A DNA stretch of 64,000 bases, taken from Narthecium ossifragum. Its lineage: Eukaryota > Streptophyta > Magnoliopsida > Dioscoreales > Nartheciaceae. Positions 33,784-45,734 of this stretch are shown here, in pieces. Position 1 is the stretch's first letter. Every line of letters starts with the position of its first letter. The notes under the pieces were generated by a model. The model was not told the origin of the DNA, made no database searches, and saw only the letters and a program-made list of their open reading frames with translations. The position numbers were made by a program, and so were the translations under genes. The stretch lies in assembly GCA_963920575.1 (NCBI GenBank), contig OY986965.1, forward strand, positions 64,501-128,500, in the 5' to 3' direction.

Positions 33784-34155
33784 GTGTGAGGACTTGCCGC
33801 TAAAAGCTGATCTGCTGGGAGCTACAGAGACACTGGCGTCTGCACCTGCAAACGCAGCCCGAAATAACTTTTATCCCAGAATAACTTTTGATGTTCGGGG
33901 ATAAGAGGGTTATCCCCATTCCTATCCCCGCTTATCCCCGAACCAAATGAGATGATATGCACTTACATAGTCCAGTAAATATGACTTCCAATAAAATTAT
34001 TATAAGTAACTTACAAGCTCATCTCATGGGCCTTGAATGCAGTAGATCGTAGTGTTCTCTCTGATAACAATATCCACAAGAAAGCCGGACTATATCTAGC
34101 AAAAACTACTGAATTTTTACTCTGTTTCTTTCTGTATTTTTAACATGTGAATAAC
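33784..34155. other. End of the satellite and unassigned spacer
   Basis: A few bases of satellite (ggtgtgagga) follow the TRIM. 33870-33945 has a GGGGATAAG...CTTATCCCCG inverted pair, perhaps a MITE end. Nothing else is recognised. Confidence 0.4.
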
Positions 34156-35076
34156 ATGGTGCAGAATTCATATTAGAACTTTACTGTCCTCATCAAAGCA
34201 ACACAAAAGCAGAAATAACTGCAAAAAACACGGCAGCAAAGTTGTTGCTTGATGTTTATACCATTGTAGTCAACAATGCAAAGCAACATCATGCATACTC
34301 TATGAAGGTTCGATTGCATTTGGATCCATCTATTTAATGTTGGGTATCTGTTACAAAGTTGGAAGACAAAAATTATTAGACAACAAAGGTGATACATCCA
34401 ACCACATGGAGAAATCGTTACCTCTCTGCCTGGTCAAGGGCAAACTCATAGAACAACCTCTCCGAATCCGGTGAATGCATGACTGAATCATTTGAAGAAC
34501 CGGAAGCAGATTGTTCACTGCTAGTAGATATTAAGGTGTTCCCAAAAACACAAACTAAAACAGCCCTCACTAGAGACAGTTGAGCCAAGTGCTTCACTAT
34601 ATTTAGCTGATTAATGCATGTATAATACTGGAGGATTTTAGCAACTCTGAATTGCCAGCATCACACGCTCAGCCTAATAGAGCATGTACGTAGTATAGAA
34701 AGAAATGAACACAAGGTAATGCCACAAAGAGTAATGCTAGGTTTTAAACTAATTTGATCATCATTTAGCTTTTCAATATTAGAGCGGTGATACTAACAAA
34801 AACATGGAGAGGTTGAGGAGGTTATTTGTAATTTACAAACTATATCTGTGTGAAAATTTACATCTATCTCTCTAAAAGATGTATATCCCGCAATCAGCCC
34901 TGCTTCAAAATCTGTTATGTATCTTCATGTTGTCATTTCAAAATATTGTGTCATGAAATCATGCTGTGAAGTTCCATCTACGTCGAATGAAAAACTCATA
35001 ATCTGGAGGCCTAATGCGGACTATCTTCAAGTCTTTGCAAACAATTCCTCGAGAGAAGAGAGCAGCGCTTGCCTAC
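34156..35076. repeat. Segmental duplication, copy 1
   Basis: About 920 bp matching 45735-46652 in the same direction, with scattered substitutions. On the minus strand it holds a possible exon of an unidentified gene (about 34540-34426, reading SSNDSVMHSPDSERLFYEF), ended by a donor site. The same exon is present in copy 2. Confidence 0.85.
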
Positions 35077-35767
35077 CTAAATTTTAGTTATACATGCATT
35101 TTGTACTTCATGTTAGACTATATATCTATTAACTATCCCTTTCCTAAAGGCTTAAGCTTTTGGGTTGAGTGGTTAGAGTGTCTCTCATGGTATCAGAGCA
35201 GATGTCTTAGGTTCAAACCTTACTCCCTCTAATATTAACCTCAGGCTGTATGACCGTGGAATCGCATCAGCTTATATGACTGTGGAACCAGTCCTTTCTG
35301 CTCGGGACAATGACTTGATGTTCGACGGTAACGATTTTTTCCATTAAGGTGCCGTTGTCCACACTTCAGTTATTGAGAAATAATTTTTTTTTTGAACAGG
35401 ATCTAAGCATCCCTACAGTTTTGATAAAGTATTCTCCCAAGAACCTTCACAAGAAGATAGAAATCTTTATGTACCTGCATTTTGTACTTCCTATTATATT
35501 ATATATCTATTAACTCTCCCTTTCCCACAGGCTTAAGCTTTTGGGTTGAGTGGTTAGAGTGTCTCTCATGGTATCAGAGCAGAGGTCTTGGGTTCAAACC
35601 ATACTCCCTCCAATAGTCGCCTCAGTCTGTATGATTGTGGAATCGCCTCGGCCTATAAGACCATGAAATCGGTCCTTTCTGCTCCGGAGATTCTAGCTTG
35701 CACATCATTGTGTATGTCTTGCCAAAACCAGATTTCCCATACATGGGTAAGCAGATATGAATCATTA

Positions 35768-35866
35768 TGTACCTGCATTTTGTACTTCCTGTTAAACTAT
35801 ATATCTATTAACTCTCCCTTTCCTAAAGGCTTAAGCTTTTGGGTTGAGTGGTTAGAGTGTCTCTCA
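35768..35866 (+). repeat. Typical 99-bp LTR-like block of the array
   Basis: Starts TG, ends CA, and is followed directly by the primer-binding site at 35867-35878. The same block recurs twice per unit. It could instead be the tRNA-related head of a SINE; see findings. Confidence 0.6.
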
Positions 35867-35974
35867 TGGTATCAGAGCAGATGTCTTATGTTCAAACCTT
35901 ACTCCCTCTAATATTAGCCTCAGCATGTTTGACTGTGGAATCCCCTCAGCTTATATGACCGTGGAATCAGTCCT

Positions 35975-36133
35975 TTCTGCTCGAGAGATTGACTTGATGT
36001 TCGACGGTAACGATTTTTACCATTAAGGTGCCATTGTCACACTTCAGTTATTGAGAAATAATTTTTATTTTGAACAAGTTCTAAGCATCCCATCAGTTTT
36101 GATAAAGTATTCTCCCAAGAAGCTTCACAAGAA
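35975..36133 (+). pseudogene. Kinesin-14 motor-domain fragment inside array part B (example copy)
   Basis: Two exon pieces: one reads (S)AREIDLMFDG and ends at a GT donor (near 36006), and after a roughly 70-bp intron ending gaacaag the next reads SKHPFSFDKVFSQEASQED. The second fits the kinesin-14 (ATK/KATA) segment KHPFxFDKVFxxxASQE, just before the ATP-binding P-loop. The fragment stops before the P-loop. In this copy the acceptor reads AAG; others read CAG. It is repeated in nearly all units. Confidence 0.75.
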
Positions 36134-36892
36134 GATAGAAATTGTTATGTATCTGCATTTTGTACTTCCTATTATATTATATATCTATTAACTCTCCATT
36201 TCCCAAAGGCTTAAGCTTTTGGGTTGAGTGGTTAGAGTGTCTCTCATGGTATCAGAGCAGAGGTCTTGAGTTCAAACCTTACTCCCTCCAATAGTCGCCT
36301 CAGTCTGTATGATTGTGGAATCGCCTCGGCCTATATGACCATGGAATCGGTCCTTTCTGCTCGGGAGATTCTAGCTTGCACATCATTGTGTATGTCTTGC
36401 CAGAACCAGATTTCCCATACATGGGCAAGCAGATATGAATCATTATGTACCTGCATTTTGTACTTCCTGTTAAGCTATATATCTATTAACTCTCCCTTTT
36501 CTAAAGGCTTAAGCTTTTGGGTTGAGTGATTAGAGTGTCTCTCATGGTATCAGAGCAGATGTCTTATGTTCAAACCATACTCCCTCTAATATTAGCCTCA
36601 GCCTGTATGACCGTGGAATCCCCTCAGCTTATATGAGCGTGGAATCAGTCCTTTCTGCTCGGGAGATTGACTTGATATTCGACGGTAACGATTTTTACCA
36701 TTAAGGTGCCGTTGTCACACTTCAGTTATTGAGAAATAATTTTTATTTTGAACAGTATCTAAGCATCCCTTCAGTTTGGATAAAGTATTCTCCCAAGAAG
36801 CTTCACAAGAAGATAGAAATTATTATGTATCTGCATTTTGTACTTCCTATTATATTATATATCTATTAACTCTCCCTTTCCCAAAGGCTTAA

Positions 36893-38936
36893 TGTGAGGA
36901 CCTGCCCCTCCATTCCTGTGGCTTGCTGTTTACCGCAAGGGCAATTTGGGAAATTTCGCCTTGGCAGTCTTTTCACAATGGCTGTGCACACACAGACCTT
37001 GTTTGGTGCTTGTGTTTTTCTTAGAAAGGTTAGGTGGACCCTGGTTCGGAAGTCCTGTGCTTGGGCTTGTGGCTCAGCCCAAGGTTTCCGTTTTGGACAA
37101 GGGAGATCGATCTCCATGGGGGTGAAGATCGATCTCTCTGTGCCTAGTGGTCGCCGTTCTGGGCGAGGAAGATCGATCTCCATGTCCATGAAGATCGATC
37201 TCCCTGTGCCTGGAAGTCTCTGTCGGTGGCTTTCGAAGGACGGCCACCGCGGTGGCCGTCGCTTCCCCTGTCAGGGGAGGGAAAGTCGGCTTCGCCGTTC
37301 CGGCTGAGAGCTTTCGCTCGCCGTTCTTCCTCCTCCGGCCACCTCTCCGGGAGCTTGAAGGCTCGTTGGGTTCGTGGCAAGGCGAGGAAGGTCCTGGGGT
37401 AGGACTTGTGGATCGAAGCTGCGTTGAAGAGGTAGGGTTCTTCTTCTAAAACTCCGGCTGTTTGAGGGTTTTGAATCCGGGTTTTGTTTTGCTTGGATCT
37501 CCTTGTAGAGTTGTTCTTTCCCGGTTTTGAAGCCTTGAGTAGCTTCGTGGCACTGAGATCTACCAGCCCACCTAGTTTGGTGAGGTATGGTGGCGGTTTC
37601 CGGCGGTGTTCCTCGCCGTCCGACCGCCAGCGCGACCCAATCATGATCGATCTCTTGGAAAGAGATCGATCTTGGTCGGGGTGGCCCAGCCCGCCCGAGC
37701 GAGAGGGAGATCGATCTCTTGGCGGCTGGTGCCTGTGCGGTTTGCGTCCACGTCACCTACAAGATCGATCTTCATATGGGTGGAGATCGATCTCGTGGGG
37801 GTGACCAGGACGGGTGCTCTAGCCTCGAGGAAGATCGATCTCCATGCTATAGGAGATCGATCTCCTTCAGTGCAGGGAGGGTTTTTACTTGTTTAAATAC
37901 TGTTTTGCCCGCGGGGCTTCGCATGCAAGTGGTTTTTACGGTTTTACCCTCGGGGTTTATCCTGTAAGGAGCTATGCATGTATGCTTATCGCTTTGTGGT
38001 TGAACCGAGAGAGTGATGCATCTCGGGTTGTGTAGAATAAATGGGCTGACGGTATGCCCTTACCGCTTTGTGGTGAACCGAGGGAGTCATGACCCTCGGG
38101 AGTGTTTAGTATAAATGGGCCGAAGGTGTGCCCTTGTTGTGTTGGTTGTTTACAGCTTTATCATACTTATCCTGCCCTGTTTTCCTGTGCATTAGACATG
38201 CTAGGGTAGGTTGGGTGGGGGTTGAATCTGCTGCTTAGAGTACCGAGTGATGGTAGTCTTAACCTCGGTTGTTCCGCCAAGTGCGGAGATCCCGCTTGGA
38301 GAAGGGGGTCCTACTGGTTGCGTCGTGTCCACCCTGTGTCAGGGAATGTCGGAGTTGCCCACCCCTGAGCAGTGGCGTTATCGGACATACGTGCCTAGGA
38401 CAGGAACCCTTCGGGTTATTGATGGGATTGTGGGATCCTTGGCAAGCCTCGGTACTTGGCATCAGAGTGTGTCCGGTTGCTTTACCCTTGTTTGTGGGAG
38501 TTGTAGAGTAGGACCCTGCTGAGCTGTTGCTCATGCCTACTTGGACTGTGTTTGTTGCAGGTGCAGGTGGCCGCTCTGTTCCAGTGTTACCCCCTCGGTC
38601 GTCTCGAGGCAGCGCTCCGGATACTGACCATGTCTGAGGGTCAGGATGGGTTCGTCTGTGCGTTCGCGGAGACCCCAGTGGGTGTTGTGGTTTCTTTTTG
38701 GGGACTGTGATCCCTTGTAGCTGTTGTACTAAACCCTGTTAACTTTTTATTGCTGGTTTGTAATAAATGTTAATAGTTGTTTAGTTAACTTGCTTCCGCT
38801 CTTTCTCTGTGCCGTCCAGCTGTTTCCGTCAGCTGGGCTTTAGTCTCAACTGTTTCCGCCAGTTGAGGCTGTGGTTGTAGGTTCTTCCCCACTCGCGCCC
38901 CCGGCCCGGTCGCGCTATGCGGGTCGGGGCGCGACA
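36893..38936 (+). mobile_element. Solo LTR, 2044 bp, inserted in the array
   Basis: Begins TGTGAGGACC and ends GGCGCGACA, with an exact 5-bp target duplication CTTAA (36888-36892 and 38937-38941). An AATAAA-type signal near 38763 and a TATA-like tttaaata near 37892 suggest plus orientation. Probably a Ty3/gypsy LTR, because the complement starts TGTCGCGCCCCGACCC. It holds about eleven AGATCGATCT palindromes (37100-37870). It interrupts a 99-bp block; removing it restores the 678-bp step exactly. Confidence 0.9.
37100..37870. repeat. AGATCGATCT palindrome cluster in the solo LTR
   Basis: About eleven copies of AGATCGATCT or one-base variants, many extended to GGAGATCGATCTCC. Each is self-complementary. 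Confidence 0.85.
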
Positions 38937-41900
38937 CTTAAGCTTTTGGGTTGAGTGGTTAGAGTGTCTCTCATGGTATCAGAGCAGAGGTCTTGGGTTC
39001 AAACCATACTCCCTCCAATAGTCACCTCAGTCTGTATGATTGTGGAATCGTCTCGGCCTATATGACCATGGAATCAGTTCTTTCTGCTCGGGAGATTCTA
39101 GCTTGCACATACTGTGTATGTCTTGCCAGAACCAGATTTCCCATACATGGGCAAGCAGATATGAATCATTATGTACCTGCATTTTGTACTTCCTGTTAAG
39201 CTATATATCTATTAACTCTCCCTTTCCTAAATGCTTAAGCATTTGGGTTGAGTGGTTAGAGTGTCTCTCATGGTATCAGAGCAATTGTCTTATGTTCAAA
39301 CCTTACTCCCTCTAATATTAGCCTCAGCATGTTTGACTGTGGAATCCCCTCAGCTTATATGACCGTGGAATCAGTCCTTTCTGCTCGAGAGATTGACTTG
39401 ATGTTCGACGGTAACGATTTTTACCATTAAGGTGCCATTGTCACACTTCAGTTATTGAGAAATAATTTTTATTTTGAACAAGTTCTAAGCATCCCTTCAG
39501 TTTTGATAAAGTATTCTCCCAAGAAGATTCACAAGAAGATAGAAATTATTATGTATCTGCATTTTGTATTTCCTATTATATTATATATCTATTAACTCTC
39601 CCTTTCCCAAAGGCTTAACCTTTTGGGTTGAGTGGTTAGAGTGTCTCTCATGGTATCAGAGCAGAGGTCTTGGGTTCAAACCTTACTCCCTCCAATAGTC
39701 GACTCAGTATGTATGATTGTGGAATCGCCTCGGCCTATATGACCATGGAATCGGTCCTTTCTGCTCGAGAGATTCTAGCTTACACATCATTGTGTATGTC
39801 TTGCCAGAACCAGATTTCCCATACATGGGCAAGCAGATATGAATCATTATGTACCTGCATTTTGTACTTCCTGTTAAGCTATATATCTATTAACTCTCCC
39901 TTTCCTAAATGCTCAAGCATTTGGGTTGAGTGGTTAGAGTGTCTCTCATGGTATCAGAGCAATTGTCTTATGTTCAAACCTTACTCCCTCTAATATTAGC
40001 CTCAGCATGTTTGACTGTGGAATCCCCTCAGCTTATATGACCGTGAAATCAGTCCTTTCTGCTCGAGAGATTGACTTGATGTTCGACGGTAACGATTTTT
40101 ACCATTAAGGTGCCATTGTCACACTTCAGTTATTGAGAAATAATTTTTATTTTGAACAAGTTCTAAGCATCCCTTCAGTTTTGATAAAGTATTCTCCCAA
40201 GAAGATTCACAAGAAGATAGAAATTATTATGTATCTGCATTTTGTATTTCCTATTATATTATATATCTATTAACTCTCCCTTTCCCAAAGGCTTAACCTT
40301 TTGGGTTGAGTGGTTAGAGTGTCTCTCATGGTATCAGAGCAGAGGTCTTGGGTTCAAACCTTACTCCCTCCAATAGTCGACTCAGTATGTATGATTGTGG
40401 AATCGCCTCGGCCTATATGACCATGGAATCGGTCCTTTCTGCTCGAGAGATTCTAGCTTGCACATCATTGTGTATGTCTTGCCAGAACCAGATTTCCCAT
40501 ACATGGGCAAGCAGATATGAATCATTATGTACCTGCATTTTGTACTTCCTGTTAAGCTATAAATCTATTAACTCTCCCTTTCCTAAAGGCTTAACCTTTT
40601 GGGTTGAGTGGTTAGAGTGTCTCTCATGGTATCAGAGCAGATGTCTTATGTTCAAACCTTACTCCCTCTAATATTAACCTCAGCCTGTATGACCGTGGAA
40701 TCCCCTCAGCTTATATGACCGTGGAATCAGTCCTTTCTGCTCGGGAGATTGACTTGATGTTCGACGGTAACGATTTTTAACATTAAGGTGCCGTTGTCAC
40801 ACTTCAGTTATTGAGAAATAATTTTTATTTTGAACAGTATCTAAGCATCCCTTCAGTTTTGATAAAGTATTCTCCCAAGAAGCTTCACAAAAAAATAGAA
40901 ATTATTATGTAGTTGCATTTTGTACTTCCTATTATATTATATATCTATTAACTCTCCCTTTCCCAAAGGCTTAAGCTTTTGGGTTGAGTGGTTAGAGTAT
41001 CTCTCATGGTATCAGAGCAAAGGTTTTGGGTTCAAACCATACTCCCTCCAATAGTCGGCTCAGTCTGTATGATTGTGGAATCGCCTCGGCCTATATGACC
41101 ATGGAATCAGTCCTTTCTGCTCGGGAGATTGTAGCTTGCAAATCATTGTGTATGTCTTGCCAGAACCAGATTTCCCATACATGGGCAAGCATATATGAAT
41201 CATTATGTACCTGCATTTTGTACTTCCTGTTAAGCTATATATCTATTAACTCTTCCTTTCCTAAAGGCTTAAGCTTTTGGGTTGAGTGGTTAGAGTGTCT
41301 CTCGTGGTATCAGAGCAGATGTCTTATGTTCAAACCTTACTCCCTCTAATATTAGCCTCAGCATGTATGACCGTGGAATCCCCTCAGCTTATACAACCGT
41401 GGAATCAGTCCTTTCTGCTCGGGAGATTGACTTGATGTTCGACGGTAACGATTTTTACCATTAAGGTGCCGTTGTCACACTTCAGTTATTGAGAAATATT
41501 TTTTATTTTGAATAAGTTCTAAGCATCCCTTCAGTTTTGATAAAGTATTCTCCCAAGAAGCTTCACAAGAAGATAGAAATTATTATGTACCTGCATTTTG
41601 TACTTCGTATTAGATTATATATCTATTAACTCTTTGGGCCTTTAGCTTCCGAGCTCAACTAATCAAAAAAAAACTCTCACTTTCTCAAAGGCTTAACCTT
41701 TTGGGTTGAGTGGTTAGAGTGTCTCTCATGGTATCAGAGCAGAGGTCTTGGGTTCAAACCATACTCCCTCCAATAGTCGCCTCAGTCTGTATGATTGTGG
41801 AATCGCCTCGGCCTATATGACCATGGAATCGGTTCTTTCTGCTCGGGAGATTCTAACTTGCACATCATTGTGTATGTCTTGCCAGAACCAGATTTCCCAT

Positions 41901-44900
41901 ACATGGGCAAGCAGATATGAATCATTATGTACCTGCATTTTGTACTTCTTGTTAAGCTATATATCTATTAACTCTCCCTTTCCTAAAGGCTTAAGCTTTT
42001 GGGTTGAGTGGTTAGAGTGTCTCTCATGGTATCAGAGCAGATGTCTTATGTTCAAACCTTACTCCCTCTAATATTAACCTCAGCCTGTATGACCGTGGAA
42101 TCCCCTCAGCTTATATGACCGTGGAATCAGTCCTTTCTGCTAACATTAAGGTGCCGTTGTCACACTTCAGTTATTGAGAAATAATTTTTATTTTGAACAG
42201 TATCTAAGCATCCCTTCAGTTTTGATAAAGTATTCTCCCAAGAAGCTTCACAAGAAAATAGAAATTATTATGTATCTGCATTTTGTACTTCCTATTATAT
42301 TATATATCTATTAACTCTCCCTTTCCCAAAGGCTTAAGCTTTTGGGTTGAGTGGTTAGAGTATCTCTCATGGTATCAGAGCAGAGGTTTTGGGTTCAAAC
42401 CATACTCCCTCCAATAGTCGCCTCAGTCTGTATGATTGTGGAATCGCCTCGGCCTATATGACCATGGAAGCGGAGCTTTCTGCTCGGGAGATTCTAGCTT
42501 GCACATCATTGTGTATGTCTTGCCAGAACCAGATTTCCCATACATGGGCAAGCAGATATGAATCATTATGTACCTGCATTTTGTACTTCATGTTAAGCTA
42601 TATATCTATTAACTCTCCTTTTCGTAAAGGCTTAAGCATTTGGGTTGAGTGGTTAGAGTGTCTCTCATGGTATCAGAGCAATTGTCTTATGTTCAAACCT
42701 TACTCCCTCTAATATTAGCCTCAGCATGTTTGACCGTGGAATCCCCTCAGCTTATATGACCGTGGAATCAGTCCTTTCTGCTCGGGAGATTGACTTGATG
42801 TTCGACGGTAACGATTTTTACCATTAAGGTGCCGTTGTCACACTTCACTTATTGAGAAATAATTTTTATTTTGAACAGGTTTTAAGCATCCCTTCAGTTT
42901 TGATAAAGTATTCTCTCAACAAGATTCACAAGAAGATAGAAATTATTATGTATCTGCATTTTGTATTTCCTATTATATTATATATCTATTAACTCTCCCT
43001 TTCCCAAAGGCTTAAGCTTTTGGGTTGAGTGGTTAGAGTGTCTCTCATGGTATCAGAGAAGAGGTCTTGGGTTCAAACCTTACTCCCTCCAATAGTCGCC
43101 TCAGTCTGTATGATTGTGGAATCGCCTCGGCCTATATGACCATGGAATCGGTCCTTTCTGCTCGAGAGATTCTAGCTTGCACATCATTGTGTATGTCTTG
43201 CCAGAACCAGATTTCCCATTCATGGGCAAGCAGATATGAATCATTATGTCCTGCATTTTGTACTTCCTGTTAAGCTATATATCTATTAACTCTCCCTTTC
43301 CTAAAGGCTTAACCTTTTGGGTTGAGTGGTTAGAGTGTCTATCATGGTATCAGAGCAGATGTCTTATGTTCAAAGCTTACTCCCTCTAATATTAACCTCA
43401 GCCTGTATGACCGTGGAATCCCCTCAGCTTATATGACCGTGGAATCAGTCCTTTCTGCTGGGGAGATTGACTTGATGTTCGACGGTAACGATTTTTACCA
43501 TTAAAGTGCCGTTGTCACACTTCAGTTATTGAGAAATAATTTTTATTTTGAACAGTATCTAAGCATCCCTTCAGTTTTGATAAAGTATTCTCCCAAGAAG
43601 CTTCACAAGAAGATAGAAATTATTATGTATCTGCATTTTGTACTTCCTATTATATTATATATCTATTAACTCTCCCTTTCCCAAAGGCTTAAGCTTTTGG
43701 GTTGAGTGGTTAGAGTGTCTCTTATGGTATCAGAGCAGAGGTCTTGGGTTCAAACCATACTCCCTCCAATAGTCGCCTCAGTCTGTATGATTGTGGAATC
43801 GCCTCGGCCTATATGACCATGGAATCGGTCCTTTCTGGTCGGGAGATTCTAGCTTGCACATCATTGTGTATGTCTTGCCAGAACCAGATTTCCCATACAT
43901 GGGTTAGCAGATATGAATCATTATGTACCTGCATTTTGTACTTCCTGTTAAGCTATATATCTATTAACTCTTCCTTTCCTAAAGGCTTAAGTTTTTGGGT
44001 TGAGTGGTTAGAGTGTCTTTCATGGTATTAGAGCAGATGTCTTATGTTCAAATCTTACTCCCTCTAATATTAGCCTCAGCATGTATGACCGTGGAATCCC
44101 CTCAGCTTATACGACCGTAGAATCAGTCCTTTCTGCTCGGGAGATTGACTTGATGTTCGACGGTAACGATTTTTATCATTAAGGTGCCGTTGTCACACTT
44201 CAGTTATTGAGAAATAATTTTTATTTTGAATAGGTTCTAAGCATTCCTTCAGTTTTGATAAAGTATTCTCCCAAAAAGCTTCACAATAAGATAGAAATTA
44301 TTATGTACCTGCATTTTGTACTTCCTATTAGATTATATATCTCCCAAGAAGCTTCACAAGAAGATAGAAATTATTATGTACCTGCATTTTGTACTTCCTA
44401 TTATATTATATATCTATTAACTTTCCATTTCCCAAAGGCTTAAGCTTTTGGGTTGAGTGATTAGAGTGTCTCTCATGGTATCAGAGAAGAGGTCTTGGGT
44501 TCAAACCTTACTCCCTCCAATAGTCGCCTCAGTCTGTACCCATACATGGGCAAGCAGATATGAATCATTATGTACCTGCATTTTGTACTTCATGTTAAGC
44601 TATATATCTATTAACTCTCCCTTTCCTAAAGGCTTAAGCTTTTGGGTTGAGTGGTTAGAGTGTCTCTCATGGTATCAGAGCAGATGTCTTATGTTCAAAG
44701 CTTACTCCCTCTAATATTAGCCTCAGCCTGTATGACCGTGGAATCACCTCAGCTTATCTGACCGTGGAATCAGTCCTTTCTGGTCGGGAGATTGACTTGA
44801 TGTTCGACGGTAACGATTTTTACCATTAAGGTGCCGTTGTCACACTTCAGTTATTGAGAAATAATTTTTATTTTGAACAGGTTCTAAGCATTCCTTCAGT

Positions 44901-45470
44901 TTTGATAAAGTATTCTCCCAAGAAGCTTCACAAGAAGATAAAAATTATTATGTACCTGCATTTTTTACCTCCTATTATATTATATATCTATTAACTCTCC
45001 ATTTCCCAAATGCTTAATCTTTTGGGTTGAGTGGTTAGAGTGTCTCTCATGGTATCAGAGCAGAGGTCTTGGGTTCAAACTTACTCCCTCCAATAGTCGC
45101 CTCAGTCTGTATGATTGTGGAATCGCCTCGGCCGTTATGACCATGGAATCGGTCCTTTCTGCTCGGGAGATTCTAGCTTGCACATATATCTATTAACTCT
45201 CCCTTTCCTAAAGGCTTAAGCTTTTGGGTTGAGTGGTTAGAGTGTCTCTCATGGTATCAGAGCAGATGTCTTATGTTCAAACCTTACTCCCTCTAATATT
45301 AGCATCAGCCTGTATGACCGTGGAATCACCTCAGCTTATATGACCGTGGAATCACCTCAGCTTATATGACCGTGGAATCACCTCAGCCTATATGACCGTG
45401 AAATCGGTCTTTTCTGCTCGGGAGATTCTAGCTTGCACATCATTGTGTATGTTTTCGCAGAATCAGTTTT

Positions 45471-45692
45471 CCCCCGAGCAGAAAGGACCGATTTCACGGT
45501 CATACACGGTCTTATAGGCTGAGCTGACTATTGAAGGGAGTAAGGTTTGAACCCAAGACCTCTGCTCTGATACCATTGGAGACACTCTAACCACTCAACT
45601 CAAAACCTTATGCCTTTGGGAAAGGGAGAGTTAATAGATATATTGTCTAACAGGAAGTAAAAAATGCAGATGTATAATGATTCCTATCTGCT
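45471..45692 (-). repeat. Inverted unit fragment closing the array
   Basis: Here the unit (part A, primer-binding site, LTR-like block) runs on the minus strand: gctctgatacca near 45565-45576 is the complement of the primer-binding site. It forms a head-to-head junction with the plus-strand units at about 45470. Confidence 0.88.
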
Positions 45693-45734
45693 AAACCTTT
45701 TCTTGATATATGTTTGGTAACTAAATGCAGGTAT

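Larger units (their letters stand above)
35091..45470 (+). repeat. Tandem array of 678-bp LTR/TRIM-derived units carrying a kinesin-14 fragment
   Basis: Each full unit is LTR-like block (99 bp) - part A (199 bp) - LTR-like block (99 bp) - part B (281 bp). The 99-bp block runs TGTACCTGCATTTTG...GTGTCTCTCA and is followed at once by TGGTATCAGAGC, the tRNA-Met primer-binding site. Part-A landmarks are at 35588, 36266, 38993, 39670, 40348, 41026, 41748, 42389, 43067 and 43744, with two damaged units after that. Steps are 677-678 bp except one +44-bp insert (41633-41680) and one 37-bp deletion (near 42141). Part B contains two short kinesin-14 exons. The short frames of 107 codons are repeats, not genes. 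Confidence 0.93.

Noticed and set aside
37144..37896. Frames of 90-166 codons in the 2-kb solo LTR
   Set aside because: No domain is recognisable, and the frames follow the GATCGATCT palindromes; the exact TG/CA ends and target duplication explain the sequence as an LTR.
35588..44031. Series of 107-codon plus-strand frames with nearly identical proteins
   Set aside because: They are the same frame across tandem units spanning the interior, an LTR-like block and a primer-binding site. Apart from the kinesin fragments there is no protein signature.
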